A stretch of 12,335 nt of DNA from Anaerolineae bacterium (GTDB lineage: Bacteria > Chloroflexota > Anaerolineae > B4-G1), in NCBI GenBank assembly GCA_016783285.1, contig JADHWW010000161.1:1-12335 (forward strand). Reading direction: 5' to 3'. Shown piece after piece: positions 1-5,863 of the stretch. The position numbers and the translations under genes were made by a program. Under the pieces are notes generated by a model. That model saw only the letters and a list, made by a program, of their open reading frames with translations. It did no database searches and was not told the origin of the DNA. Position 1 is the first letter of the stretch; every line of letters begins with the position of its first letter.

Positions 1-2
1 CT

Positions 3-1097
3 TACTTGAACCACGCCGCCACCGCCCCACTGCCCGACCCCGTGCGCGGTGTCATGTCCGAGTTCATCGCCGACCGTGGTGTGTTGTTTGAACGCAAGCA
101 CCGATACGAGCACCTGTCCGACGATCTACGCGCCGTGTTGGCCGCGCTCATCAACGGTGCGCCGGAGGAGATCGCCTTCATCCAAAATACCAGCACGGGC
201 CTCAATGTCATCGCCAACGCGCTGCCGCTACAGCCCAGCGACAACGTCATCTTCTGCGATATGGAATTCCCATCTAACGTCTACCCCTGGATGAACCTCC
301 AGCGGCGGGGGATTGAGGCGCGTTGCATCCCCCACGATGGCGGGGGATTGACGGTCGAGGCCCTGGAAGCGCACGCCGACGAGCGTACCCGTGTCGTGAC
401 CGTCAGTTCAGTCGAGTTCCTCACCGGCTTCAAGAGCGACCTCCAGGCACTGGGGGCGTGGTGTCGAGAGCGGGGGGCCTACTTCGTCGTGGACGGCATC
501 CAGTCGCTGGGCGTGGCGCCGCTGGACGTCCGGGCCTGCCAGATTGACTTTCTCTCCTGCGGTGGCCCCAAGTGGTTGATGGGCCCAAAGGGACAAGGTT
601 TTTTCTTCTGCCGCCAGGAACTGCTGGATGAACTTGTGCCGCCTTTTGCCGGCTGCTTCAGCGTCGTGGGATGGGAGGACTGGCGCGATTACAACCTCAC
701 TTTTCTGCCCGACGCCAGCCGTTTCGAACTCGGCACTCCGAACGGTGTTGGACAGGTCGGGTTGCTGGCAGCGGTGCGCTTTTTGATAGAGATCGGCATC
801 CCGGCCATTGAGCGGTGGACGCTGCACCTGACCGACCTGCTGATCGAAGATCTCCAGCGACGCGGCTACGACGTCGCAAGCAACCTGGAGTCCAAACGCC
901 GGTCGGCGATTGTCTCCTTCAGCGTCCCTGGCGACGTGGATGAGACATTCCAGAGGCTGGCCGATGCCAAAATCGTAGTTTCACAGCGTGAACAGTACAT
1001 CCGCGTCTCGCCGCACTGCTACAACACAGAGGAAGAAATTGCCCGCGTCGGTGAGGTGCTTACTACGACAATGGCATTTGTGAAGCCTGGCGAATGA
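3..1097 (+). CDS. Class V aminotransferase (NifS / isopenicillin-N-epimerase-like), 5'-partial
   Basis: PLP-dependent fold-type I enzyme of the class V family (cysteine desulfurases, isopenicillin N epimerases, selenocysteine lyases). The frame is open to the left edge: a Tyr codon at 3-5 precedes LNHAATAPLP, the usual start of the conserved region (YLNHAA), so the real start codon lies outside the window and only a few residues are missing. Counting from the Leu at position 6: NTSTGLN at 61-67 fits the PLP-phosphate loop, VDGIQSLG at 162-169 carries the Asp and Gln that contact the cofactor ring, and GGPKW has the expected Schiff-base lysine at 189. Substrate cannot be told; no catalytic Cys loop typical of SufS/IscS is obvious. 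The last codons (KPGE, stop at 1095-1097) lie inside the first copy of the downstream repeat, so the repeat supplies the stop codon. Confidence 0.9.
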   Translation, partial: YLNHAATAPLPDPVRGVMSEFIADRGVLFERKHRYEHLSDDLRAVLAALINGAPEEIAFIQNTSTGLNVIANALPLQPSDNVIFCDMEFPSNVYPWMNLQRRGIEARCIPHDGGGLTVEALEAHADERTRVVTVSSVEFLTGFKSDLQALGAWCRERGAYFVVDGIQSLGVAPLDVRACQIDFLSCGGPKWLMGPKGQGFFFCRQELLDELVPPFAGCFSVVGWEDWRDYNLTFLPDASRFELGTPNGVGQVGLLAAVRFLIEIGIPAIERWTLHLTDLLIEDLQRRGYDVASNLESKRRSAIVSFSVPGDVDETFQRLADAKIVVSQREQYIRVSPHCYNTEEEIARVGEVLTTTMAFVKPGE

Positions 1098-1402
1098 ATT
1101 CGCGGCAACGCCTGCGAAACCCGCCTGCGCGGGTCGAGTTCCAGTCGCCGAAGGGCGACTTTGCAGGTGTTGCAGCGGTTTCAACTGTGAAGCCTGGCGA
1201 ATGAATTCGCGGCAACGCGGCAACGCAACGCCTGCGAAACCCGCCTGCGCGGGTTGAGTTCCAGTCGCCGAAGGGCGACTTTGCAGGTGTTGCAGCGGTT
1301 TCAACCGAAGCCTGGCGAATGAATTCGCGGCAACGCCTGCAAAACCCGCCTGCGCGGGTTGAGTTCTAGTCGCCGAAGGGCGACTTTGCAGGTGTTGCAG
1401 CG
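1082..1402. repeat. Three tandem copies of a structured ~107-118 bp repeat
   Basis: Copies start at 1082, 1189 and 1307 with GAAGCCTGGCGAATGAATTC. Copies 1 and 2 end in CGGTTTCAAC; copy 3 stops at GCAGCG, where the ATPase fragment begins. Copy 2 carries about 13 extra bases from a local duplication of CGGCAACG. Each unit can fold as a three-way junction. In copy 3 an outer 14-bp stem (1330-1343 with 1385-1398, one G-T pair) encloses two 7-bp hairpins: AACCCGC/GCGGGTT (1343-1349, 1354-1360) and AGTCGCC/GGCGACT (1368-1374, 1379-1385). A further small hairpin, GCGAAT/ATTCGC, lies at the left end. The unit resembles repeats I associate with Chloroflexota intergenic DNA; that is memory, not a search. 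Confidence 0.9.
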
Positions 1403-2101
1403 ATGGAGGTGGGCGGTCACGTCATCAGAATCTTTGACTACGTCAATCACGTGCTGGCGGAGGATGAATCTTCCGCCAATCGCACACACGACCCGCGCTG
1501 GATGCGCATCCAGCGACCGGTTATCACCGTCGGTGGAGAACTGACGCTGGAGACGCTCGACCTGGTGTACGACGAGAATAGCAAGTACTACAAGGCCCCC
1601 TTCCAGGTGAAGGCCAACGGCGGCATGCTGCTGATTGACGACTTTGGCCGGCAGCAGGTTCGGCCCCGCGATCTGCTCAACCGCTGGATTGTGCCCCTGG
1701 AGAAGCGCGTGGACTATTTGACCCTGCACACCGGTCGCAAGATCGAGGTCCCATTCGAGGTACTGATCGTCTTTGCCACCAACCTGGCCCCGCGCGACCT
1801 GGTGGACGAAGCATTCCTGCGACGCATCCGCCACAAGATTGAGATCAAAGACCCCACGTGGGACGAGTACCGCGAGATCTTTCGCCGGGTGTGTACGAAA
1901 AAAGACGTGCCTTTCGACAGCCGCGGACTGGCCTATCTGATCCAGGAGCACTACCTCAAACCCAACCGGGCCAAGCGGGCCTGCCATCCTCGCGACATCG
2001 TGGACCAGTTGTGTGACATCGCCCGTTATCTGAGCGTGCCACCTGCACTGAGCCAGGACCTGATTGACCGTGCCTGCAACGGTTACTTTGTCGAGATCTG
2101 A
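1403..2101 (+). CDS. AAA+ ATPase, N-terminally truncated (no Walker A)
   Basis: C-terminal half of a MoxR-like/AAA+ ATPase. Visible are Walker B (MLLIDDFG, residues 75-82), a sensor-1 Asn in FATN (124-127), an arginine-rich sensor/finger segment DEAFLRRIRH (135-144) and a helical lid with RACHPRDIVDQLC. There is no Walker A (GxxGxGKT), and the usual ~200 upstream residues are missing. The frame extends upstream only to a TAG in the third repeat copy (1367-1369). ATG 1403 sits exactly where the repeat ends, with an AGGTG eight bases upstream that belongs to the repeat. The body opens with VGGHVIRIFD, which in relatives (from memory) lies well downstream of Walker A. A complete ATPase was probably broken when the repeats arrived; the remainder cannot bind nucleotide normally. 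The family assignment is firm, and loss of function is a strong inference. Confidence 0.8.
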   Translation: MEVGGHVIRIFDYVNHVLAEDESSANRTHDPRWMRIQRPVITVGGELTLETLDLVYDENSKYYKAPFQVKANGGMLLIDDFGRQQVRPRDLLNRWIVPLEKRVDYLTLHTGRKIEVPFEVLIVFATNLAPRDLVDEAFLRRIRHKIEIKDPTWDEYREIFRRVCTKKDVPFDSRGLAYLIQEHYLKPNRAKRACHPRDIVDQLCDIARYLSVPPALSQDLIDRACNGYFVEI

Positions 2102-2104
2102 GGT

Positions 2105-2216
2105 GGGAAATTGGGGGACTGGGAAATTGGTAGATTGGGAAACTGGTAAATTGGGAGACTGGTAAATTGGTAGATTGGGAAATTGGGAAATTGGTACGTT
2201 GGGAGACTGGTGTGTC
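2105..2216. repeat. Octamer satellite, 14 units in phase (GGGAAATT/GGTAGATT family)
   Basis: Starting three bases after the ATPase stop, the sequence divides into 14 consecutive 8-bp units without a phase break. They begin GGGAAATT, GGGGGACT, GGGAAATT, GGTAGATT, GGGAAACT, GGTAAATT, GGGAGACT and continue; the last (GGTGTGTC) is diverged. All fit GGKARAYT-like variants. It is the reverse complement, in type, of the block at 2228-2259. Confidence 0.9.
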
Positions 2217-2991
2217 GAGATCCGGCCAATCTACCAATCTACCAATCTACCAATCTACCAACATTATCGCCCATCGGGGGGCCAGCGGTGTTGCGCCGGC
2301 CAACACGTTGGTTGCTTTCGAGAGGGCCGTGGAACTGGGGGCCGACGGCATCGAGTTCGACGTCCACCTCTCAGCCGACGGCGTGCCGGTGGTCATCCAT
2401 GACTTTAGCGTGGACGATACCACCGACGGCAGCGGTCGGGTGGCGGAAATGACGATCGCGCAACTTGAGCGCCTCGACGCCGGCTCTTACTTTGATCCGG
2501 CCTTTGCCGGCAAGCGCATCCCCACGTTGGAGGAGGTGTTGGAGGCAATGGGGAGCCGGCTGCTCTTGAACATCGAACTGAAAAGCACCAGCCCGCGCGA
2601 CAACGGGCTTGAGCAAGCGGTCATCGCCCAGGTCGAGCAGCACGGTCTGGGCGCGAGCGTGCTTTTCTCGTCATTCAATCCCTTCTCCCTGCGGCGGGCC
2701 AAGAAAATCGCCCCCCACATCCCGGTAGGGTTGCTCTACGGACCCGACCTGCCGCTGCCCCTGCGCCGGGCCTGGCTGGCGCCATTGGTCCATCACGAAG
2801 CCCGCCACCCCGAACACACGATGGTGGATGCACGTTACGTGGCCTGGGCACGACGGCGCGGTTACCGGGTGAACACCTGGACGGTGGACGACCCGGACGA
2901 GATGCACCGTCTCATCGGCCTGGGCGTGGACGGCATCATCACCAATGTTCCCGATGTCCTGCACGGTGTCCTTGAAACCGCGACGACGTGA
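2212..2991 (+). CDS. Glycerophosphodiester phosphodiesterase (GDPD family)
   Basis: TIM-barrel phosphodiesterase that hydrolyses glycerophosphodiesters to glycerol-3-phosphate and an alcohol. Motifs from GTG 2212: IIAHRGASG with the catalytic His-Arg (21-22); GIEFDVHLS with the metal-binding E-x-D (48 and 50); VVIHD with the second catalytic His (64); NIELK with the third metal Glu; and a C-terminal VNTWTVDDPDEM block usual in the family. No signal peptide or membrane segment, so probably cytoplasmic. The start is uncertain because the N-terminus is encoded by octamer repeats. I chose GTG 2212 because GGGAG (2201-2205) lies six bases upstream, although that SD is itself a repeat unit. TTG codons at 2167 and 2191 are alternatives. 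Residues before IIAHRG are therefore probably not ancestral. The normally conserved PENT motif reads PANT. Confidence 0.88.
   Translation: MSRSGQSTNLPIYQSTNIIAHRGASGVAPANTLVAFERAVELGADGIEFDVHLSADGVPVVIHDFSVDDTTDGSGRVAEMTIAQLERLDAGSYFDPAFAGKRIPTLEEVLEAMGSRLLLNIELKSTSPRDNGLEQAVIAQVEQHGLGASVLFSSFNPFSLRRAKKIAPHIPVGLLYGPDLPLPLRRAWLAPLVHHEARHPEHTMVDARYVAWARRRGYRVNTWTVDDPDEMHRLIGLGVDGIITNVPDVLHGVLETATT
2228..2259. repeat. Four exact AATCTACC octamers (inverse of the previous block)
   Basis: AATCTACC occurs four times head-to-tail at 2228, 2236, 2244 and 2252. It is the exact reverse complement of the GGTAGATT units at 2129 and 2169, so the two blocks can form a long imperfect hairpin around the 11-base spacer 2217-2227. 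The block is read in the frame of the GDPD gene; because 3 octamers make 8 codons, it encodes one full period NLPIYQST. Confidence 0.9.
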
Positions 2992-3134
2992 TGTGTGAGA
3001 CACGCCGTCCACCAGGCTACCACCCGATCCTGCTACACCTGCTCCTCGTCTTCACCGACCTGCTGGGACGCATCTCCCCACTGGCGCTCACGCCAGCCTG
3101 GTTGGCGTTGGCCGCCGTCGCCTGTTGGCCCTGA
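2991..3134 (+). CDS. Possible small hydrophobic protein, 47 aa, coupled to GDPD
   Basis: ATG at 2991 overlaps the GDPD stop codon by one base (TGATG), an arrangement suited to translational coupling. The product has a short basic head (CETRRPPGY) and then a hydrophobic stretch with LLHLLLVF and AWLALAAVA, ending at TGA 3132-3134. No family is recognised. It may be a small membrane protein. It may instead be the remnant of a larger membrane protein: a different frame continues hydrophobic (LLALTVAIRLLAIL) past this stop, which a frameshift would join. No independent ribosome binding site is visible. Confidence 0.3.
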   Translation: MCETRRPPGYHPILLHLLLVFTDLLGRISPLALTPAWLALAAVACWP

Positions 3135-3152
3135 CAGTTGCCATCCGCTTAC

Positions 3153-3181
3153 TTGCAATTTTGCGCCAACGGTGCTACACT
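3153..3181 (+). promoter_or_regulatory. Putative sigma-70-like promoter of the small-protein/HNH pair
   Basis: TTGCAA (3153-3158) and TACACT (3176-3181) are separated by exactly 17 bases, with TGC just before the -10 (extended -10). A start near 3188 gives a leader of about 38 bases to the ATG at 3226. Four of six bases match consensus in each hexamer. Confidence 0.5.
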
Positions 3182-3225
3182 AACTTTGGTGAATCACCGG
3201 CCGAATGTGAAACGAGGAGTATGAA

Positions 3226-3516
3226 ATGGCACTACAGCAAAAGCGACACGTGGGGCAAGCCTTTGAGCCTGCCAGTGTAGTAGGAGATACATCCGTGTCT
3301 AAGCGCATCCTTATCCCATTAGAAATGCCCGCGGACCTGGTTAAATTCAGATTGCCAAAAGGGGTTGACAAACGGCTACATAGTTTGCTGGATCGCCAGG
3401 ATCAGGGTGTAGAATTAACAACTGCTGAACGGCTGGAGGCTGAGGGTCTCGTGAACCTGGCTGAACTTCTTTCTCTGCTACGGTTGCGTGTAAAGAGGGC
3501 AGCGTGGGGAGTGTGA
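3226..3516 (+). CDS. Small unknown protein, 96 aa, partner of the HNH gene
   Basis: Start ATG 3226 is set by GAGGAG (3214-3219) six bases upstream; an ATG at 3221 is too close and leads to a short frame. The product is charged and mostly helical, with no signal peptide. Residues ~27-40 (RILIPLEMPADLVK) look strand-forming. Residues ~44-90 form two probable amphipathic helices: GVDKRLHSLLDRQDQG, then LTTAERLEAEGLVNLAELLS and a basic LLRLRVKRAAW tail. I know similar short LDRQxxGxxLTxxER...LLRLR proteins next to HNH genes in Chloroflexota and cyanobacteria (from memory). It is separated from the HNH gene by only four bases, so the two are surely co-transcribed. It could be an antitoxin-like inhibitor or DNA-binding accessory; no motif proves either. 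Confidence 0.75.
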   Translation: MALQQKRHVGQAFEPASVVGDTSVSKRILIPLEMPADLVKFRLPKGVDKRLHSLLDRQDQGVELTTAERLEAEGLVNLAELLSLLRLRVKRAAWGV

Positions 3517-3520
3517 TATT

Positions 3521-3934
3521 GTGAAGTACGTTCCTGCCAGATTACGCCGGCTCGTCATCCGGAGAGCCGGCGGGCGCTGCGAGTATTGCGGGCTGTCACA
3601 AAAAGGACAGGAGGCCACATTTCACGTAGACCACGTAATCCCTCGAGCAGCTGGTGGCGAGACCGTCGCCGAGAACCTGGCATTGGCTTGTGTATCATGT
3701 TCACTCCGTAAAGCAGCACGCCAGACGGCGGTTGATCCACAAAGTGGCAAAACGGTGGCTCTCTATAATCCACGACGCGATACCTGGCGCGAGCATTTTT
3801 GGTGGGATGGTGTTTATCTCGTAGGCCTGACAGCAACTGGTCGCGCAACGGTCGAGGCATTGAACATGAACCGAATATTGATATTGGCTATCCGGCGCGA
3901 AGAAGCGGCGGTGGGCCGTCACCCTCCCTCGTAA
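3521..3934 (+). CDS. HNH endonuclease domain protein, 137 aa
   Basis: Compact HNH nuclease with a zinc-bound beta-beta-alpha-metal fold. CEYC at 20-23 and CVSC at 57-60 are the two zinc knuckles; HVDH at 35-38 gives the catalytic Asp-His; NLALAC at 52-57 gives the conserved Asn. The third HNH position after the second knuckle, normally Asn or His (CxxCN), is Ser 61 (CSLRK). Start GTG 3521 has GGGGAG (3506-3511) nine bases upstream and begins four bases after the preceding stop; GTG-KYVPARLRRLV fits a family N-terminus. The region after residue 80 (YNPRRDTWREHFWW, GLTATGRATVEALNMNR) is the usual C-terminal extension of this single-domain group. Substrate is unknown: it may be a free-standing homing or restriction-like nuclease, or a toxin of the upstream small protein. 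Confidence 0.88.
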   Translation: MKYVPARLRRLVIRRAGGRCEYCGLSQKGQEATFHVDHVIPRAAGGETVAENLALACVSCSLRKAARQTAVDPQSGKTVALYNPRRDTWREHFWWDGVYLVGLTATGRATVEALNMNRILILAIRREEAAVGRHPPS

Positions 3935-4009
3935 GTGAACTGTGATGCTCAAGCGGCACACGGCCTGAGAGCGCACAAGACTTGGCAATTCTGGCGACGG
4001 TACGACAAA

Positions 4010-4038
4010 GAGGGGCTCGGCGGAAAGCCGAGCCCCTC
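4010..4038 (+). terminator. Strong hairpin after the HNH gene, probable terminator
   Basis: GAGGGGCTCGGC (4010-4021) pairs perfectly with GCCGAGCCCCTC (4027-4038) over 12 bp around a GGAAA loop. It lies 75 bases after the HNH stop and before the phosphate-operon promoter. No T-run follows on the plus strand (GGTCGGTC), and the other side gives only CTTTG, so it is not a textbook intrinsic terminator. Confidence 0.5.
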
Positions 4039-4115
4039 GGTCGGTCTCCGGCGTACGGGCAGGTGCGTGGGGGATTCGTAGCAGAACGAACGTTGAGGGT
4101 GGGGACGTACTGTGC

Positions 4116-4143
4116 TTGCGTATGCCCGCCACCATGCTATAAT
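4116..4143 (+). promoter_or_regulatory. Promoter of the PiT operon; likely leaderless start
   Basis: TTGCGT (4116-4121), a 16-base spacer and a perfect extended -10, TGC-TATAAT (TATAAT at 4138-4143). The ATG of the transporter begins at 4150, seven bases after the -10, which is where transcription would start. No SD can exist on such a transcript. Confidence 0.75.
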
Positions 4144-4149
4144 CCCCCT

Positions 4150-5136
4150 ATGTCACCAGTACTGATCATCTTCATTGTCACAGCCCTGGCGTTCGACTTT
4201 TTGAGCGGCTTTCACGGTAGTGCCAACATCGTCGCTACTATGATTTCGTCGCGCGCCATGGGCCCACGACGTGCCTTGCTGCTCAGCGCAGTAGCGTATT
4301 TCATCGCCCCCTTCCTCTTCGGCGTCGCCGTGGCGACCACCATCGGCCAGCAAGTGGTGCAGCCTTATGCGAACACGATGGCGGTCGTGCTGGCGGCACT
4401 CCTGGCAGCAATTGTCTGGAATCTGATCACCTGGTTCCTCGGCATCCCATCCAGTTCCTCCCATGCCCTCGTCGGCGGACTGGTCGGCGCGACCCTGGCG
4501 GGCTACGGAGTAGATGCCGTGCAACTTTACGGGTTGCTCAAAGTCATCGCCACACTGCTACTCTCGCCGCCAATCGGGCTGTTCGGCGGTTACGTGCTCA
4601 TGAAACTGGTACTGTTCCTGGCCCGGGGGGCCTCACCCCGCATCAACCGGTTCTTCAAGCGGGCGCAGACCTTTACCGCGTTGGCACTGGCGTTGAGCCA
4701 CGGGACAAACGACGCCCAGAAGACGATGGGCATCATCACGATGGGATTGGTGGGAGCCGGGGTACTGGCACAGTTCCAGGTACCAGTGTGGGTAGTCGCC
4801 GCCAGCGCCGGAACGATTGCCCTGGGAACGGCTATAGGTGGCTGGCGCATCATCCGCACGCTGGGAGGAAAGTTCTACAAGATCCGCCCGGTGCACGGCT
4901 TCACCGCCCAGGCAACGTCGGCGGTGATAATCCTGGGGGCAGCGCTGCTGGGTGGCCCCGTCAGCACCACGCAGGTGGTCAGTTCGGTCATCCTGGGCGT
5001 CGGGTCGGCCGAGCGACTGAGCAAGGTGCGCTGGAAAGTTGCCGGCAACATCCTCACCGCCTGGATGCTGACCATTCCCGCTTCAGCACTTCTGGCAGCA
5101 TTGGCGTACCTGGTGATACACCATTTCCTGACGTAG
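4150..5136 (+). CDS. pit: PiT-family inorganic phosphate transporter
   Basis: Low-affinity cation-coupled phosphate permease of the inner membrane, 328 residues with about ten hydrophobic segments. The internal duplication typical of PiT is clear. The N-terminal signature is FDFLSGFHGSANIVATMIS (15-33) and the C-terminal one is ALSHGTNDAQKTMGIIT. SSSSHALVGGLVGA and QATSAVIILGAA are further family blocks. ATG 4150 (MSPVLIIFIVT) is chosen over in-frame upstream codons because hydrophobic PiT sequence begins there and a perfect -10 ends seven bases before it. The N-terminal signature usually reads NGFHDxAN; here it is SGFHGSAN, so the conserved Asp is Gly 23 while the C-terminal copy keeps its Asp (GTNDAQ). 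The stop (5134-5136) overlaps the SD of the DUF47 gene, so the two form an operon. Confidence 0.92.
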   Translation: MSPVLIIFIVTALAFDFLSGFHGSANIVATMISSRAMGPRRALLLSAVAYFIAPFLFGVAVATTIGQQVVQPYANTMAVVLAALLAAIVWNLITWFLGIPSSSSHALVGGLVGATLAGYGVDAVQLYGLLKVIATLLLSPPIGLFGGYVLMKLVLFLARGASPRINRFFKRAQTFTALALALSHGTNDAQKTMGIITMGLVGAGVLAQFQVPVWVVAASAGTIALGTAIGGWRIIRTLGGKFYKIRPVHGFTAQATSAVIILGAALLGGPVSTTQVVSSVILGVGSAERLSKVRWKVAGNILTAWMLTIPASALLAALAYLVIHHFLT

Positions 5137-5145
5137 GAGGAAAAT

Positions 5146-5775
5146 ATGGGCTGGTTACAACGTTTCTTCAAACCACAACCGGATCGGTTTATCCAGTTAT
5201 TGATCCAGCAGGCCGACTATACCGTCAAAGGTATGGAAGCACTGCAGGAGTACATGGACGACCCGTGCAAGGAACGGGCCAAAGTCGTCACGTGGATGGA
5301 GAAAGAGGCCGACGAGGTGCGGCGCATCCTGATTGACGAACTGAACCGCACCTTTGTCACGCCGATTGACCGCGAGGACATCTTTGCTCTCTCGCGTGCC
5401 ATTGACGACATCATTGACTATGGTTACACAACGGTAGGCGAAATGGACATCCTCGAGGTGGAACCCAACGACTATCTGCGGCGCATGGCCTCCCTGCTGT
5501 GCGACGCCGCGCGCGAAATCTACATGGGCATGCTGCGGCTGGCCGACCACCCGGGCGTGGCCGAAGACCACGCCGTGCGGGCCAAGGCACTGGAGAACCG
5601 CATAGAGGCGATCTATCGAGAAGCCATCGCCGAACTGTTCCACAGGCCACAGGATATAGAACACGTGGTGGAGATGCTCAAACTGCGCGAGATCTACCGC
5701 CACATGAGCAACGCTGCCGACCGGGGGGACGAGGCGGCCAACGTGCTCTCTGACATTGTGGTCAAAATGACGTAG
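5146..5775 (+). CDS. DUF47 / PhoU-like phosphate transport regulator
   Basis: All-helical PhoU-like protein of 209 residues, the standard partner of PiT permeases, thought to gate or regulate them in the cytoplasm. EKEADEVRR (~52-60) and SRAIDDIIDYG (~83-93) are the paired acidic motifs that bind metal clusters in PhoU/DUF47 proteins. FVTPIDREDIF (~70-80) is the family hallmark, and SNAADRGDEAANVLSDIVVK closes the second helical bundle. Start ATG 5146 has a perfect AGGAGG (5135-5140) five bases upstream, overlapping the transporter stop; coupling is very likely. Length is normal and nothing is missing. Confidence 0.93.
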   Translation: MGWLQRFFKPQPDRFIQLLIQQADYTVKGMEALQEYMDDPCKERAKVVTWMEKEADEVRRILIDELNRTFVTPIDREDIFALSRAIDDIIDYGYTTVGEMDILEVEPNDYLRRMASLLCDAAREIYMGMLRLADHPGVAEDHAVRAKALENRIEAIYREAIAELFHRPQDIEHVVEMLKLREIYRHMSNAADRGDEAANVLSDIVVKMT

Positions 5776-5804
5776 AATGAACAATGAACCAATGAACAAT
5801 GACC
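5776..5804. repeat. Four AATGAAC-type heptamers directly after the DUF47 stop
   Basis: AATGAAC (5776), AATGAACC (5783), AATGAAC (5791) and AATGACC (5798) follow the TAG stop without a gap. This is another short-period satellite family, unrelated in sequence to the octamers at 2105. Confidence 0.8.
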
Positions 5805-5817
5805 AAACCACAGCGGA

Positions 5818-5850
5818 GGCGGCTCCCACGCCGCCGGATTGCTCGGCGTG
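5818..5850 (+). promoter_or_regulatory. Two mutually exclusive hairpins before the kelch-LuxR gene
   Basis: GGCGGC (5818-5823) can pair with GCCGCC (5830-5835). Alternatively CACGCCG (5827-5833) pairs with CGGCGTG (5844-5850). The stems share 5830-5833 and cannot coexist. The second ends at the first base of the GAGGTG ribosome binding site (5850-5855). This could modulate translation, or it could be a chance product of GC-rich repeat DNA. Confidence 0.3.
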
Positions 5851-5863
5851 AGGTGTGAAGCGT

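Noticed and set aside
981..1304. Minus-strand repetitive protein across the 1082-1402 repeat
   Set aside because: It is produced only by translating the tandem repeat; no start signal and no family.
1082..1402. CRISPR array
   Set aside because: Three units of over 100 bp are contiguous, with no spacers of unique sequence and no cas genes nearby.
2995..3183. Plus-strand 62-codon frame after GDPD
   Set aside because: Ser/Pro/Cys-rich composition typical of a shadow frame; it runs into the promoter at 3153-3181.
3982..4149. 56-codon N-terminal extension of the PiT transporter
   Set aside because: The frame is open, but it would contain the 12-bp hairpin and the promoter and is not hydrophobic. 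PiT homology begins at ATG 4150.
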